Below are positions 48,166 to 63,700 of a stretch of DNA of 64,000 nucleotides, piece after piece; position 1 is the stretch's first letter; each line of letters starts with the position of its first letter. The DNA lies in the NCBI RefSeq assembly GCF_000247815.1, contig NC_021678.1, positions 26,335,062-26,399,061 of the forward strand, written 5' to 3'. This DNA comes from Ficedula albicollis. Its lineage: Eukaryota > Chordata > Aves > Passeriformes > Muscicapidae. The notes below the pieces were generated by a model that was not told the DNA's origin, did not search any database, and was given only the letters and a program-made list of their open reading frames with translations. A program made the position numbers and the translations under genes.

Positions 48166-51100
48166 TTACTTAAAATTTAAAGTATCAAAAGCTGAGTGGA
48201 AAAGGCACATCAGAATCTGACCTAACCAACCACACCCAAATTAGGAAAATAATGTCCAACCCATGAAGGAGGTTGAAACCATTGAAGCTGCTTTGGGAAA
48301 GGGAGCACACATTCACGTGCATCTCATAGGTAAGCTCACATACTTGGAAGTTTGCAATGCCAGGGCATGGAAAGTAAATGCCCTAAAGTTTGCTGTTGAT
48401 AAATGATTGTGCTTTGGAAATGGTAATACAAATGCAGTGAGTCGTGAAATGCAGCTAATACAATTAATCTTGCAATATTGTAAATCTGTTGGAGGCAGAT
48501 AACATGAGAATTTTGCTCTACTGTTTCACACTACAGCAAAAACCAATAAAGTTGTGTTCAGAAAGAAGCCTGAAGCCTAAATATTTCCAGGTGACTTTGG
48601 TGATTTTAAAAAAAATCTGTTTACATAACCTTTTAGAAAAAGTGAACATTATTCATAACATCAGTTTGCTCCACCCCAGAACTGCTCCAAGAACTACCTG
48701 AAGAATAAAGATATATTCTATATTGTTTTACTTTTTATAGATAACTTAAGCAATTGAATGAGCATCCAAGGGCTTGAGAAATGTGGAATTTGGTTGGTTG
48801 GTGGGTTGTCTTTTGAGACATTGACATTTATACCAGCAACTATTCTTCAGTTATGGATCTCAAAATCAAAAATACCCTTTGTACAAAATGGATTTAGGGA
48901 TATCTCAGTCTATTTCAGTTAGTAAGTTCCTTTATTTTCTGCATTGCAAATTACCTTTCTACAAATCCTCTTGCTAAAGACAAGAGGAACATCCAGCTAC
49001 CAAAACGAAGTTTGGACAACATCCACCTTTACAACCTTTGATAAAACTTCCTCAGATCAGAGACAAGCATGTTTAAAAGAAGCTTAACCCTGGCATCACA
49101 AAGAAAAAATCCTGGAGAAGCCTGAACATCAGTCTGAGACTTATTGCCTTTTACATTGTGTCTAAATTTCGTTTCTAAGATGTCAGGAACAGTTGCAGCC
49201 TCAGATGAAATAGGGGTTGCTATTCTTGAATCCCATCATAATGGATTGATTGACCTGAGCTGTCCTCCTCAGTTGTATGGATGAGCATTGACTTCTGCAA
49301 GTTTCCACGTCTGGTAAAAATAAAGCAGACCTTTTGTTCTTCAAAGAGGAGGTCTTGGGTACCCAGGTTGGATAACGTCTTCAAATAGTGATACAAACTT
49401 TAAGTAGAAAATTCTCCCATCCTATTTTCTCCTGTTTGGTCTCCTAAGGTCTTGGGTCTAAGCTCAAGTAATACTTGTAGTACTTATTGCAACAAGTAAT
49501 ACAGATCTGGACCAGGTGATTTCTAAAACCTGGTGACGCACATTCTTTGAGAAACAATTGCCTTAGGCCTATAGCCACTGCCAAACAGAATCCTCTCTAG
49601 TCTAAGCCACCATTTGTCTTCTCAGCATAAAGATGTTCCTGAAGCAGCATGAGAGTGGCTGGACATTGCCCTCCCTACCCTGACTATGCACAGAAAAAGG
49701 ATTGTGAGCACAAGCAAGAAAAAGGGAGCAGGACCTCAGTCGGGATCCATGCCACTTCAGGTTTTGGTGCTTGTTTTCACATTCCTTTTGTCTGGTAATA
49801 TCTCTGAATGTTGCGTCACAAGTACCATCAGAAGGATCCAACCTGCACAAACCCTCTACTAACAACTGGAAGAACAGAAGAAGCTCTCCATTCCCATCTT
49901 GCCTGCATGGCTCTGAAATGGGGGCAGAGCTTCTCACCTGATTCTGAAGCACTTTGAGTCCTTCTCAGTAGCAGCTGAGACACAGCTCACCCCAGAAACA
50001 GCTGAATACTCAGCAGGTAACCTTTGCTTTTCATCTCAGTAGATGTCTCCACAGAAGAGTTTGCAGTTTCAGTGATTTCTTTGATGCACAGATTTTGGAT
50101 AGTGGCTGTTGAGATCAGCAAACATTTTCTCTTCCTTTCTCTAAGTACAGTTTTGTACATGGGGTGAAGGTGGCTCCTCAGATATAGAAACTGAGGAACT
50201 GAGATCTCTGGAAGAAAGATTACACCTGCCAGCTTTTTGAATTCAACTTGCATTTGTGATTTAAAAATTAATCCAGATAAAACAAGGGAAGCTGACACTC
50301 CATGTGTGCAGTCCTGGCTTCAGGTTACTCCTTTTCTTTTGTGATAACAAACCAACCTGCAGGGCCTCAGTGTGAGCTGTAATTTAGCAGTAGGACAGCA
50401 AAATAGTTTTGTATTAAAAGGGATTGTTTGTTTTGCTAAGAATTGTTGGAACAATTTCTTCTTCTGTTATGAATGCTGACAGGGAATGTCTTTTAACCTG
50501 TCACTCAGTCAAAATCTGTAGCTGCAAGATGTGGTTATTTATCTTCATTGGAAAGTTGAGAACATTGAGGGAAAGAGTTCCCCCAAAAGCATCCCCAGAA
50601 GCAGATTCTACAGATGAATTTTCAGTTCATGTCAGCAGAAATTGTTTCACTGCAAGTTTATTGGGGGGGAAAAGTAAAAAAAGAAAAAAATGCAGGCCTC
50701 ATTAAGAATCTGGTCTGCATTGAGAGCAATCATGTTGAAAGTAGAAGCTGCAATTTAATATATGCAGAAGATGGGACTTTATTCCACACTCAGAAAAGGG
50801 AATGTGCTGCTAAAGAAAGAATATAAAAAGAACTGAAAAGGCGAACAAGGAGTACAGAGGGACCCTTTTTACATATGTACCTCACCTCTATTGAACATCC
50901 CTGTAAAGAGAAGCCACAGTACTATTCTTCATTTAGTGCTCCAGCCTGTGAGTGCTTCAGAGCAGCACATCCTCTTGGCACTCTGATGCCAGAGAAGAAG
51001 TGAGCATTGATGACCCAGCCTGGCAGAAGGCAGATATTTCCCCTTTTAGCCAAAGCTGCTTGTAAGGGAATGCCCAAGAACCAATGTGTGGAGGATACCT

Positions 51101-54100
51101 GACAACTATCTCAATTTAAACCAAACCCTTTGTTTGGATCTGGAACATCTGAGGAAAACTGATGCATTGCTAATGGGGTCTTTAGACTGTGGGTGTGATT
51201 CTGGGGTGTGGAACACCAGGCTTGCCTTTCCCTGGGGAAATCTGGAGCACTTCAGGGCCAGAGAGAGGGGCCATGGCCCAGGGTCCACCATTCTGTAGTT
51301 TCAGCACAGAAGAGGAAAGCAAGATGCAGTATTGGCTGCTTTGCCAGAAATCCCCAAGTATGCCCTGACACTCCAGGACTGCCCTCCCAAATACTCCAAT
51401 ATCCTCTCCCCAGGATATCCAAGATATGTGGAAAAGCTGGGAAGTTACACACGCCTACAGAATACCCAGACCTACTAGAGATTAGACAAAATACCCAAGG
51501 GCATCTAAAATGGCACTGCACAACTAAAATATGCCTATCTGATGGAAAATGGTACAATTTAAATACTAACAATCAACACTTTAAATTGCAACAATCCATA
51601 CACTCACCCAACAAAGATGGAAGAGTAAGAGACTCACACATTTCTAAAATAATTGTTAGGTTGATTACACATCAGCTAAGAAGCAGGCAAGATCTGAGGA
51701 GCTGATAGATAGGAGTTGAAGATTTCTAAATTTGGATCCAAAAATGTATGTTTAGACCCCAGTTTGCAGCCAGGTAATGCCTGCCTTGATCACCACAAAA
51801 CTAAATGCATCTCTGGTCAGCATGCTGCAGAAAAGAATTCATCCTGATCCCATCACTCCATGTCATGGCTGTATGCTGTGATCCTCTAAAAAGAGATGTT
51901 ATCCATGCTCATGGAACAAATCAGTGCCAGCTTCCAAAACATTATGATCTAAAAAATCATGATATATTATGAGAAATACCCAGAAAGGAAGGCAGATAAC
52001 ATCTCTAGGAAAGTGATGAACGGAGAGTAGGTGAAACACAGAGAAACTAGAGGCAAGGCTTATGTAAAAACAATGCTAGGGTGGGAAATGGACTTTGACA
52101 TTCTGTTTAGAAATGGGCCAAGAATTGAATTTTAAATCAATGAACAATTTTGAAAGCTGTAGAATCATTTTATTTAAGGCATAATTAAACCATTCATCCT
52201 GAGCCAATGAATATTGAATTTCAGTGCTGATAATTTAAAGGAAAATAGGAAAATAAATAAGTCCTGTACCAAAATTTTGAAATATTTCATGTAAAAGTGT
52301 TGGAAAGAAACTATTGATTTAAATGGGTTTCAGGATTCTTGGGGTTTTTATCTAATCATAAACAGCTGTGGGAAAGGAACATAAATTTGTCCTTTATGTC
52401 TGTGCCATGAAATCTGCATTCTCTGGTTTGTTCTGAAATTCTAAGAGTGGAAAATTCATTTCATTTTATAAGACCACCTTAGAAAATAGAGACTGCTGAC
52501 TTGTAAAGGCCAAAATTATATTTTAAGATATATACATAAACAGCTTCGGCTGCTTGTTCTGCTGTGTTTGCTGGCAAAGCTTTTATTGCTATAGATTCTT
52601 TTTCTTAAAAAAAAAACCTTCCAATTGAAGATTAGTTAGATTCAAACTATGTCAGAAGATGAGGTATTTCAGCTGGTAGAGAACACAAGGCAGAAAATTA
52701 TTATAATTTTTAACAGAAGGAAGAATAGAAAAGCAAGGCTTTCAAGTTAAGAGAAAAGTCTGCCTGCTGCAAGCAAATCTTTTTAGAAATAATTGCCTAT
52801 GATTAGTGTTTTAAAATCTGCAAAAACGCTGTCTTGCCATTGAGCAGAGACAATGCTGAGTTGAAACAGAAATGTGTAAAGGGAAGAAGAGGAATGGAAT
52901 CATTTTATTTCTATACTTACACCTGGGCACATTGAAGCTGCGTGTGTCTCTTGCAGAGAGCTTCGCCCGCTGCCAAGGCGTCCATGGCACCAGAGAACAC
53001 TCCACAGAGTCGAGCTGCTGGCCTGATTTTTGTCAGGGAAGCTGTGGGTGACTCTGCGAATCTCCTCTTCACCTGCCTCAGTCAGCCAGAAGTGCTAATT
53101 GCAGTGTCAGGATCCAGAGACCCCAATTACATTACAGTCCCTGCCTCATTCGTGGAATGTGTGTCCCGTGGGCACTGTGCCCCCAGCAGAGAAACAAGGG
53201 CTGTGTCCCAGCCCAGTAACCTGCCTTGGATGTTGGCCAGTGGCAGACATTTAGGGAACTGGTGCATAAAACTAGTTAAAAGGTTTCATTTCCTGAGAGC
53301 CTTTTTCAGCTTCTGGCAATCCTCAGTTTCAAGACTTTCTGAGTAGGAATTTGCCTCAAGACTATGATGAATTAATGATGAACTGAACTCCAGGAGTATT
53401 TATCACACCCTGGAAATGCTCCTTCAATGGATTTCCCCACTGCTAAAACAAACTTCACACTTTTCTCCATCTTTAGCACATTTTCCACCATCATTTCAGC
53501 ACTGCCTTCACCTGCATTCACCACAGACTTCTCCAGAGGAGTTTTCAGAGTTACCCCCATGGCTTAAAGCCCCATGGTTTAAGGCTGTCCCACTCTTTTC
53601 TATTCAATGATAACCCACATTATTCACTCACTATCACTTTAGTGTGTAAGGAAAAATGACAGGCTATTGGAATCCTGCAGAGGTATTTAGTGGCATTCGA
53701 ATTACCCCATGAATTTCAGGTGTACAGTTTGAGGCTGGATCTGGCCAGGCTGCATTATGAAGAAGAGACAGCCTGATTCCCCCTGTCTGAGTGCACAGGA
53801 CACACCAGGCAGTGCTAATGAGCATCTGCAGTCCCTACAGCACAACTGCTGCATGGATTTCTTTGCAAACCCCCTGAGTAGTTATTTTTTCTTATTATCC
53901 TAACACAGAGAAGAAGTTATTTATAATGTGGTAAGGGATCAAGAGATAAAATGATCCACAGCCAGCCTGTTGAGCCCATAAATGCATCCAAACAGCCAGG
54001 CAGTGGAACAAAGTGATGGCTCTAACATCTACAGTGTGGCTGGGCGTGTATAATCCACTTCCATCAGAGTAGTTACTGATCAAACACATAGCAGGAAACA

Positions 54101-57100
54101 CAGAACAAAATTTTGACAAGTTAGACAGTGCTTCTGCTGTCAACAGTTAAAAAATAATTTGTACTGTCCCAAACAGACAGGAAACCTGCAGTTAACAGTG
54201 AAAATTGCATTATTTCCTGTATCTCTAATGGACATGAATGCATGACTATAAAATGCCATAGTTTATCTATACTTTTATTATATAGAAACTATAAGACTGC
54301 TTAGTAATCCTCTCTTGCCCACCTCTATATGGAGAGTTGTCCAGATGGTTAGCTGAGATTTATTCACTTCACCCATGTGTTTTACTGTAATTTTTAGTTC
54401 ACAATCAAAGCTGGAATTGTTAATTATACAAAAGGAGTACTGGAATACATCCAGCCAGGGTCAAATCTCCACAATATTCTTGCCATCATATCTGCTGGTC
54501 AAGTCACCACAACATCCCTGCCAGCAGATCTTCTGACTAGACTGGGTTGAGAAGTTTCCAAGTCCTGAAGTGCTGAACTGACCTCACAGTTTAAGTGTAC
54601 AAATAGTCAGATGGGTGTCTGGGGCTCAGAGACATTTTCATCCCCCCTCTTAGCCTTTGGGCAGGTAGCAAAGGCAAATCAAGTGAGAAATAACAACTTA
54701 AGGGATTGCGAGATGCCTCTCCTGAGATGAACAGCTTTTTTCCTAGCCTGAGCTCCTGGCACAAGTATTTTGAAATACTCAACGTCAGTCAGGCAGGAGA
54801 ACACTGTTTCAGGAGCTTTAAACCTGAAAGAGATGCTATCAGGCCCAAGCCAAATAGAGAGTGTGGTGGGATGGGGAGTAGTGTACCACACCACACAATC
54901 CCCATGAACACTGGTGCTCACCCTGCACCTCTCTGAGCAGGGGGGAGCCCTTACACCCTGTAGAAAGTTCCTGTTTAGTCCCTACTGCTTTCCTGGTGCT
55001 CAGGATAATGGAGGGAAATCTATGAGCTGCAAAAGAAATAAAACAAGAAATGGTGCTGTCTGTTCAGTAAAAGGCACGAGGATCATTATGGATGGTGAGA
55101 CTATTTTTTTGCCCCCACAGCCATATCATGATTTTTTTTGGGAGGGGTGCAAGGTTAAAAAATAACAACAAAAATAATAACCAAAAAACAGATATGAAAA
55201 AATAATATTCTGACCAAGACAGGAATATCTTCTTTTTTATTGTCTCAGAGACAAGGCTTTCCTTGCAAACCAGGTGGCTGCTTGTTCTGCCTTTCAGCAA
55301 TTTGCAAAACCCCTTTTAGCATCGTTGTATGGTATCTGCACGTGCCATTTGAGAGGCTGGGATTTTTAAGGGTGTGCAGAGTCATCTGTTTTCCTAGAAT
55401 TGCTCTTGTAGAAGAGACAATTTGAGAGAAGACCATTTATTAAAAAGAAATTGAAATGGCTGACCAAAAGGTTTTCTTGGAAGAGTTTGAAAGCTTAGGT
55501 AGGATTTGTAGCTGGGTAAAAAATCCTCACTGTGAGCAAACAGGCCTCTGCAAGTTCTGCCAGAGCAAAGCAATGGGAAGAAATGAGATTGTGCAGACTC
55601 TCAACAGTAGGGTCTTCTCCTTTGTCTGGATGCTTTTCCTGTATTTTGTTTGGGAATGGAATAATGCACATTTACTCAACAAGCCCAAATGGAGCACCAC
55701 ATATTTAAAACCTTCTCATCCACTATCCCTTTCTTCAGTTTGCTTTTAAGCAAAGTGGACTTCCCTTTTTCACATCACCTGCTCTTTGAAGTGTGGCCAC
55801 CAAAAGCAAGGCCCTGAGGGACTGTGGACACCAGAGGAGACGTGGGAGTTTTGCTGCATCCTGTTCTGAGTCCATAATGTAGCCTACCCACAGTGAAGGG
55901 AAGAGAGGGGACACAGTTTTGGACCATCCTGTCCCTTGCAGTGCCTCTCTACAGCTGTGAGAGCCTTAGGCAGCTCCTGCCCTGGGCAAGGTCCATGGGT
56001 TTGCCAGCACCAAGGGAGGCACAGCCTCACCTGGTACCATTGATTGCTTGTTTGTAGTGGCCCTTGTAAACCTGGAAGTTTCCCTTCCCAGGTCTCACAT
56101 GCCCAAGCCTGTGCTTGGCTCACACTTCGTTCTTGGGGTCATGAGTCAGCTCTCTCCATTTGCTTATTCAAGGGATGGATAAGAGGTGGATGTGGAGAGA
56201 AGAAACCCACAAAAATAGATACTGTGGAAGAACTGTTGCCTTGAAGGGAATCCTAAAATCTCTAAATACAGAAAACATCAGAACAAAAGAGCCAGAATTG
56301 ATTATATTTAAAACTCATCAGTTTAAGTTATAGCTGTAGATTTTGATGGAACATGACTCATAATTTTTTTAATATTTTGCATCAGTGGTGCCATAAACTC
56401 ACTTTCATAGACCAAACATGAAAAATATCAGAACCACAAAGACAAGCCACAGCTGAAATTTAATCAAGAAATCTGTCTTCATCAGGACTGCATTATTTTA
56501 GATCCACAATGTTTCTGAATGGCTGAAAAGAACAGAATGACAATAGATAAATTATCCTGAGAGCATTCTAAAATGTCAACACCCACCAGTGAAGAAACTA
56601 AATTCAATCTAATAACATAATCTGAACTAGAAATGCAGGTTAATGACCTTCTACTTCACTGTCTAATGGGGCACACATCTTACAAGAATAAATGGATTGT
56701 GGAATGTAACTACTCATAGTGGAATTTTATAAATAAATTATTATAACACTAATTGGGACTAAATTACCATGTTTTAAAGTCATCTAGTAATTAAACTTCC
56801 TAGTGGCACAGACCGAGACCTTTTATGCTGTGGGAAAATATTTTCTCTGATTAAAGTACTGACAAAACATTACTGACATAATTTCTGCCTAACTGTTTTG
56901 ATCCCCAAAACAAATTCCTTCCAAATCTAGTACCTTACATTGAGGATACCTAGAGGATTAAAGGAAGACATTGAATGTTAACCCTTTAAGTCTTCATAGG
57001 GGGATGAATGAATCTGCTTTTAATACAACATTAAGATATCTACTATGACATCCTTTTGTCAAACACTTACCCTGTGTGGAATTTAAAATATGAAATTTGA

Positions 57101-57479
57101 TCCTATTTCTTGTGTAGCACTAGTACAGCACTGCTGGTGGGTGGGAGAGTCTGGGATGCAGTGGGCAGGTGCAGTGCAGGGTGTTGGGGCTCTGATGCTC
57201 TGATCCACTCTTCCTTGGCATCCCTAGGTCATGGCTGGCTCCTTTTTCTCACAGAATTCAGGAGAGCTCACATCCAACAAGGGTGTTTTGCACAGGAGTG
57301 ACTGTGAGGTCCAGCTTTAGTGTCTATTACTACAGACTCTGTTTGGTGGCTGAGGTGATGTGGATACTGGTGAAGATTCAGGGAAAGATGCAGCTCGCAG
57401 TTTCCCAAGCTGCTCAAAGAAAACAGAAGCGAAGGAATTAATGACAGAGATTGGTCCCTGGTGTTGATCACAGAGCAGT
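48166..57479. other. non-coding stretch, nothing recognised
   Basis: No exon, RNA gene or dispersed repeat is recognised over these 9.3 kb. The longest open frame is 51208-51705 (plus strand, 165 residues), overlapped by a minus-strand frame of 106 residues; neither matches a family I know. A G8 then A-rich purine tract lies at about 50663-50690. Decayed repeats beyond recognition by eye are likely present. Confidence 0.5.
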
Positions 57480-57539
57480 GTGTGAGCTATGTGGTGTTTT
57501 GGTAAAAGCGTGTTTTCAGGAGGGGATGCCTTTCCTGGG

Positions 57540-57544
57540 CCAAT
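57540..57544 (+). promoter_or_regulatory. CCAAT box
   Basis: This CCAAT word lies 35 bases upstream of TATAAAA, a normal spacing in a core promoter. It supports the LTR reading of this segment. Confidence 0.45.
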
Positions 57545-57578
57545 GAGCCTTTTCTATCCTGTGTTCCACGATCTAGTC

Positions 57579-57585
57579 TATAAAA
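57579..57585 (+). promoter_or_regulatory. TATA box
   Basis: TATAAAA lies in the context TCTATAAAAGTGCAG. With the CCAAT box upstream it makes a complete-looking core promoter. The start site would fall near 57609-57612 by usual spacing. Confidence 0.5.
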
Positions 57586-57601
57586 GTGCAGTTGCTTTCT
57601 T

Positions 57602-57607
57602 AATAAA
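57602..57607 (+). promoter_or_regulatory. poly-A signal AATAAA
   Basis: AATAAA lies only 17 bases after the TATA box, so it is at or just before the expected transcription start. In some retroviral LTRs the signal is placed this way, so that only the 3' LTR copy is used for polyadenylation. Confidence 0.45.
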
Positions 57608-57655
57608 TCGCTTCTTTTCTGCCTCTGAAGTCCTGTGTTGCTGTATCATTCTCTG

Positions 57656-59886
57656 TTCCTAGTTTTATAGACAAGATGAGATCTGCTTGCTGTTTTATTC
57701 TTTATAGGCCACATAAACAGGGCCTATGCAAAGCAAGGCTCACAGCTCAGCCTGTGGTCTGTTGCTTTCTATCAATACAAAATTTACTGTTTAATCAGTA
57801 GGAAAGGGTTTGGGTTTTATTAAATGAAACATTAGCAAAACTTAAAGCACAACAAAATCTTACTCTGTGTAACACCTGGATTATCCCCAAATACCCCCAG
57901 CAGGGGCACAGAGTGCTGCTCTCACCAGGGCAGACCTGACCCCTTGTGTTCCAAGGGATTTCCACAGAGCTGCCTTTTCAGTGCCTCTACTGAAGCTGGC
58001 ACACAGCAGCACGCTCCACAGACAGTCCCCTGGGTTTTGTAAAGGCAAATATAAAAAGTCCAGAGAAAGCATCAGAATATTAAAATTTTTTACTTCTAAA
58101 TGCAGCACTAGGAGGTAAAGGAAGCACTTGGCTTTTTGGGCCAGCATCCTGCACAAATGGAAGAGTTCACGAGGAGGGTATCCTTCATTCCCAAGGGGCC
58201 TGGATGGGATCATGGCTTCATCTGGGGACATGCAGAGAGGCAAAGAAAGGGCTGAGAGATGGCTGATGGTTTGCAGGTGCAGATGGGAGCCCAGAGGAGC
58301 AAATAATCCAGCTGCACAAAAAGCTGCCATCAGACTATTTTCCTTCCTATTAGCACAGTTGCCTCAAAGTGCAAACTTCATTATTTTTTCTGAAAGTCCC
58401 TTCTGAATCTAGGGCAATTAATTAGTTTTTCCTGGGTTTTTTTGAGATCTGAGTTACTTTCAGGACTGCAGTTCTCTCAGTGGCAGCCCCCTCTCCTCCC
58501 ACAGTGGCGCAGTGTGCTGAGTTTGCTCCCATCCTGAGTTTACATCCACTGCACCTACCTTCAGGAAAGCTGAGCTGACAGCAGACTCACCAGCAGCAGC
58601 AATGAGATGCAGCTCTTAAAACCCACAGTGAAGATATTACAGCTCTTTGGTTCTGCAGGTCATCTGATGTGTTTAGCCTGAATTACCCAGTAACAAACCT
58701 TAAACAAGCTTTTCTTTCTTTATTTCACTGCCATGTTTTCTCTCCCCTCAGTTTCTAAGTCTTTAAACAATTGGGAATAGATTAGAAGAGCATCAAACAC
58801 CACAAAGATTTATTCTATCGGTTTTCTCTCACATGTTTAGTACCTTGTGAAGGTGTGAGCCTGATAAATGTCAAAGGGTTTATGCAGAAAAAACATCCAG
58901 AAGCCTGGAGTCTTATCTAAGTTTCTATAGTATGCAAAATTGGATTGCCAGTCTCAGGAGAATAATCTCATACGGGATTTTCTAATCCTTCTGTTGGCAA
59001 CTCCAGCCTGCAAATGAATAGGAGAGGGAAGCAGTTCACCCAAAACTATTTAAATCCTGAAAGCTTCAGTCTCTATCAGCATGGCTACCTCTGAGAGCTC
59101 CTGCTGGAACCACAAAGCACTTCATGCACAGAGATGACTGTTTCACCAACACAGTTACAGCTGGTGTGCTGCCCACCTCCACACAGGTGTGTCTGCATTC
59201 CTACTGGTGCATAACAGCTTTCTTGGAACAGGCTACTGGGAAGGAGGCTTTGTGTTGCTCAGAGAGCTTTTCCAGAAGCAAATTGCTCTGCTGGATACTG
59301 GCTTGGCTCTAATTCTGGTCCCACATTTATTCAAATCCATTTTTACTGAAAATGTGACATTTTCCTTGAGCTAAAATAACACCTTTCCTTTGGCAGGGAA
59401 TAAGCAGAAGTTTTGCAGAGATTCTTCAAGGCAGAAGGCAGCATTAGGCATCCATTTATTGGTCATTAGCTATTTGGTGTTAAGTGATTAAAAAACTCCT
59501 CTCCCTTTGCCAAGATATAATTCAACTCTTTTGAAAAAATTAACGAATTTTTGTCTCCAAAAAGGTGTAGTGCTGATTAAGTGAAGTTATTTTTCTTCTA
59601 CACTGTGCTCATCATTGCCTTTCAGCCACAGACAGGCAGAACCACCTTGGATATCTAAACTGTACTGCAGCATCAGACCTCAAATAATGCAAGAAGGAAA
59701 AGCATCCACATGTTCATCCTAATTTTTCCTACATAGCTCCCTGTTCAGTGGAAACTGTCAAGCCTTTTCTGTCCTCCTACCACCAGGGACAAATCACTTG
59801 TAAATCAATAGTCATTCCAGACACTGGAGCTTTAGTTAACAACCCATTTTATTAAATTTGGGAATATAGCATTGGACTGGTGTGAC
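57656..59886. other. non-coding stretch, nothing recognised
   Basis: Frames of 149 residues (57881-58330, minus) and 92 residues (58128-58406, plus) overlap on opposite strands. No family or repeat is recognised up to the T run at 59887. Confidence 0.55.
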
Positions 59887-60778
<892 letters not shown>

Positions 60779-63700
60779 GTAAATGAATTATGGAAGCATT
60801 TTCTTTTTTGGCTTGTGTTTTCAAATTAAAATGGAAAGTGTTGTTTAATTTTTTTGTCTCAGAGGTAAAACATAAGCCTTCACATTGGACCTTCTGTTTC
60901 TGTCAAGCTGGGTGAGTCAGCAGAGAAGTGGTGAACAGAGTCCTCCCAGACATAGCAGAGAGGGACTGGAGACTCAGGGGGCAGGGAGAGCTTTCTCTAA
61001 AACCCTATGGCTCCTAGGTTTAAATGTGAATCTGAAACAATTCAGGGCTGAATTTCAATAATTTGCCAGAAATTAATGATTCTACAAAAATGATTCACCG
61101 AAAACCAAAGAGGAAAATTTCAGAGTCTAGAAAGGTGAGGCACTGTATGATAGATAAAGAGACCTTCAGATAGTCCTACATGGCAGGGAACTAGCATTTA
61201 CTCTTTGTGTTCACAAGGTCCTCTACATGACAATGTGTCATATGCAGCATTATCATAAAACCACAGTTAAGATGATCAGAGGGGAGACTCACTTAAGAGA
61301 TATATCTCTGTCAGCATCTTCAGTCTCCTTCCTACCTTAAGAAAGCATCAAGTGGCTGAGTAATTCAGGTAGCTGGATAATTCAGGTACTTAGATTTCCT
61401 CAAATAGCATTAAAACTTCTGTCAGCTCTCACTGAAATGAGCTCCCTTAAGATGTGTTTGCTCACAAGCATTGCACAGCATCTTTTGTGCAATCATGACA
61501 GTATTTTTCTCTGAAGAATGAAGCAAAATTTTAACACTATCAGAGGTAGCTCCTGAAGATGAAATAAGGCAGCTTTCACACTACTGAATTCATGCTCCAT
61601 GCCCAGATTGGTACATTGGATTAATGAGGCTTCAACACAATGTCAGTATTTTACTTGACTGGAGGCTCATAACTTCTTATGCTGAGTTTCAGGGTCTGTT
61701 CTTCAACTCTCTGTAATTATAATTGGCAGGGGGAACTGCTTTACAGATGACCCTCCTCCCCAAGTGACATTTCCACAAATAGAACTGAGCTCAGTGTAGT
61801 TTGCAGCACTTAGGCAGAGCTCTGGACTGTATCACAAAGTCTCCTTTAATGGGTTTGCCTGTGTAGATGTAAAGTCCTATTGAATCTTAAAGGAAAGATG
61901 GTTTGAAAGGTCTATAGACATTTCACTGATTGTCTGTCACTGAAAGGCAGCAAGTAAAAGATTTGAGTGAAAGTGCCCCTTCGGATCCCCTAATCTGTAA
62001 ATCTGCCAGTCTACACAGACCCTGAATATTTCAAATTAAGGTAGATTAAAGAATTCTTTTCTCTTAGAAAGATGCTGTGCATGTTCCATATCCTCTGCTG
62101 TGCTGCTGGTGCCTTGTTCTTTTTCGTGACAGAATCTATTCATTTAATCCGTTCCCTTCTGATTTCAAGCTTGATAACATATGGCAAGTCATCAAACAGA
62201 AATTATCACTAATAGATAACTGACAATCAATTTCCATTATGCCCAACAAGATGTGACTGAGCCTTTTTTTTTCACCAAACATATTGATTTGCAGAGCTGA
62301 TTTCCCTGTCATTTCAAACATCTCCATGGGATATTTCTATTGAGCTCGCTGAATGCATTTGCTGCAATGAAGCAGATGCTTATTTTCTCTCTGGCCTGAA
62401 GATTATTTATTTTGCCTTTGAGTTAATCTGAAGGCCATATATCAAAAAACCCTATCTGTTATATAAGAAAAAGTCAAATCTCAAAGAATAAACAGAGGAG
62501 AAGACACAGATTTAGTATTGAAATGGTTTAAGGTGAAATCATTTCATAGTTTTTCATCCAAGTTTCAAGACATTTCTATGGGACAGGAGGTTGTTTGCTG
62601 GCTGGAATATGTTCAGGACAAAATGGGGCCACAGTTCCATGGGTTCTGGATGCCTTTCCACCTTGTGCAAGTGTGTTCCAGAGGGGCTGGGGAGATCCTG
62701 CCAAGAAGGTGTCCTCTGCAGGGGGGCTGAGTCCACACAAAATGTCCACTGGAGCTGAGAGCTGGTACAAAGGTGAGAATGTGCAAGGTGTCAGAATGGT
62801 ATCCTTCCTGACTAGGACTGGCTCTTGCCCTGATTCTTGGGAGGAGAGCTGATACTGAAATCAGGCAGAACAGTCAAATAGAATAACCTGTCTATTAGGA
62901 GCATTTGGGACAGAAAAACATGCAGGGTGCCCACCTTGTCTCACCAGGACAGCTTTCAGTATCTGGAGGGTGAACACAAAACAAGGGGACAAGAGCTGCC
63001 ATTATTGCCTGTGCTACCAGGAATTGATTTATTTGCTGCTGGAATTATCTAGGAGAGTAGCCCAGTCCTTACCAGATGTTTAAACAATCCAAGGGTTGCT
63101 GCCATGGTATTATGGCCACATGTCTGCTCTGCTTGAAGTGGCTGGGTCAGGGCACAAGTGAGAGCCACGTTAGTGAGACCTATGCAAAGTCTATTTTGTA
63201 AAAATTGAAAGATTTTGACCAGCAAATCCCACAGTAAATGACATAGAAGGTGAGAGGTGAGGGGAAAATAAATAGGCTCTCAGCAGAAGAGAATTTCACC
63301 ATTTTAAAAGAATTGATTTGATAATTCTCACCAAGTAAACCTTAGCAGTGTGTTTCTAATGGGAGTAACACTATCTCCATCCCTTCTAAAACCTACTAAC
63401 AGCATTTGACTCAGTGACTCTCTTAGGGAAGTGAATTTCACAGCTTGAGTACTTTTTAATTCTTTGAAACCTGCAAGTCATTAATTTAATCAAATGAACC
63501 ATTATTCCTTAGTTCTGGGACTTAAGAAGAGGACTGATCCGTTTTTCACCCTGTCCATCAACCTTGCAAAGGAAATTACTGCAGAATTTCAATTAGAGGC
63601 AGACACACTGTTTGGGACTTTTTAGAGTGATACTAGGGAAAATCACAGCAAATGTATATTGTGGGGATATACTGACTGAGCTGGGGGAGAACCTCCATCA

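Larger units (their letters stand above)
57480..57655 (+). mobile_element. putative LTR fragment (core promoter and poly-A signal)
   Basis: In order: a CCAAT box (57540-57544), TATAAAA (57579-57585), AATAAA (57602-57607), then a T/C-rich GCTTCTTTTCTGCCTCTG stretch. The close packing of TATA box, poly-A signal and pyrimidine-rich downstream part is typical of retroviral LTRs and unusual for cellular promoters. The ends (perhaps TGTGAGC on the left and a CA near 57647 on the right) and a target-site duplication are not established. No retroviral genes are seen on either side, so a solo LTR or fragment is the likely state. Confidence 0.5.

Noticed and set aside
51208..51705. Plus-strand open frame of 165 residues
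   Set aside because: The C-terminal half looks superficially protein-like, but I recognise no family, and a 106-residue frame overlaps on the opposite strand.
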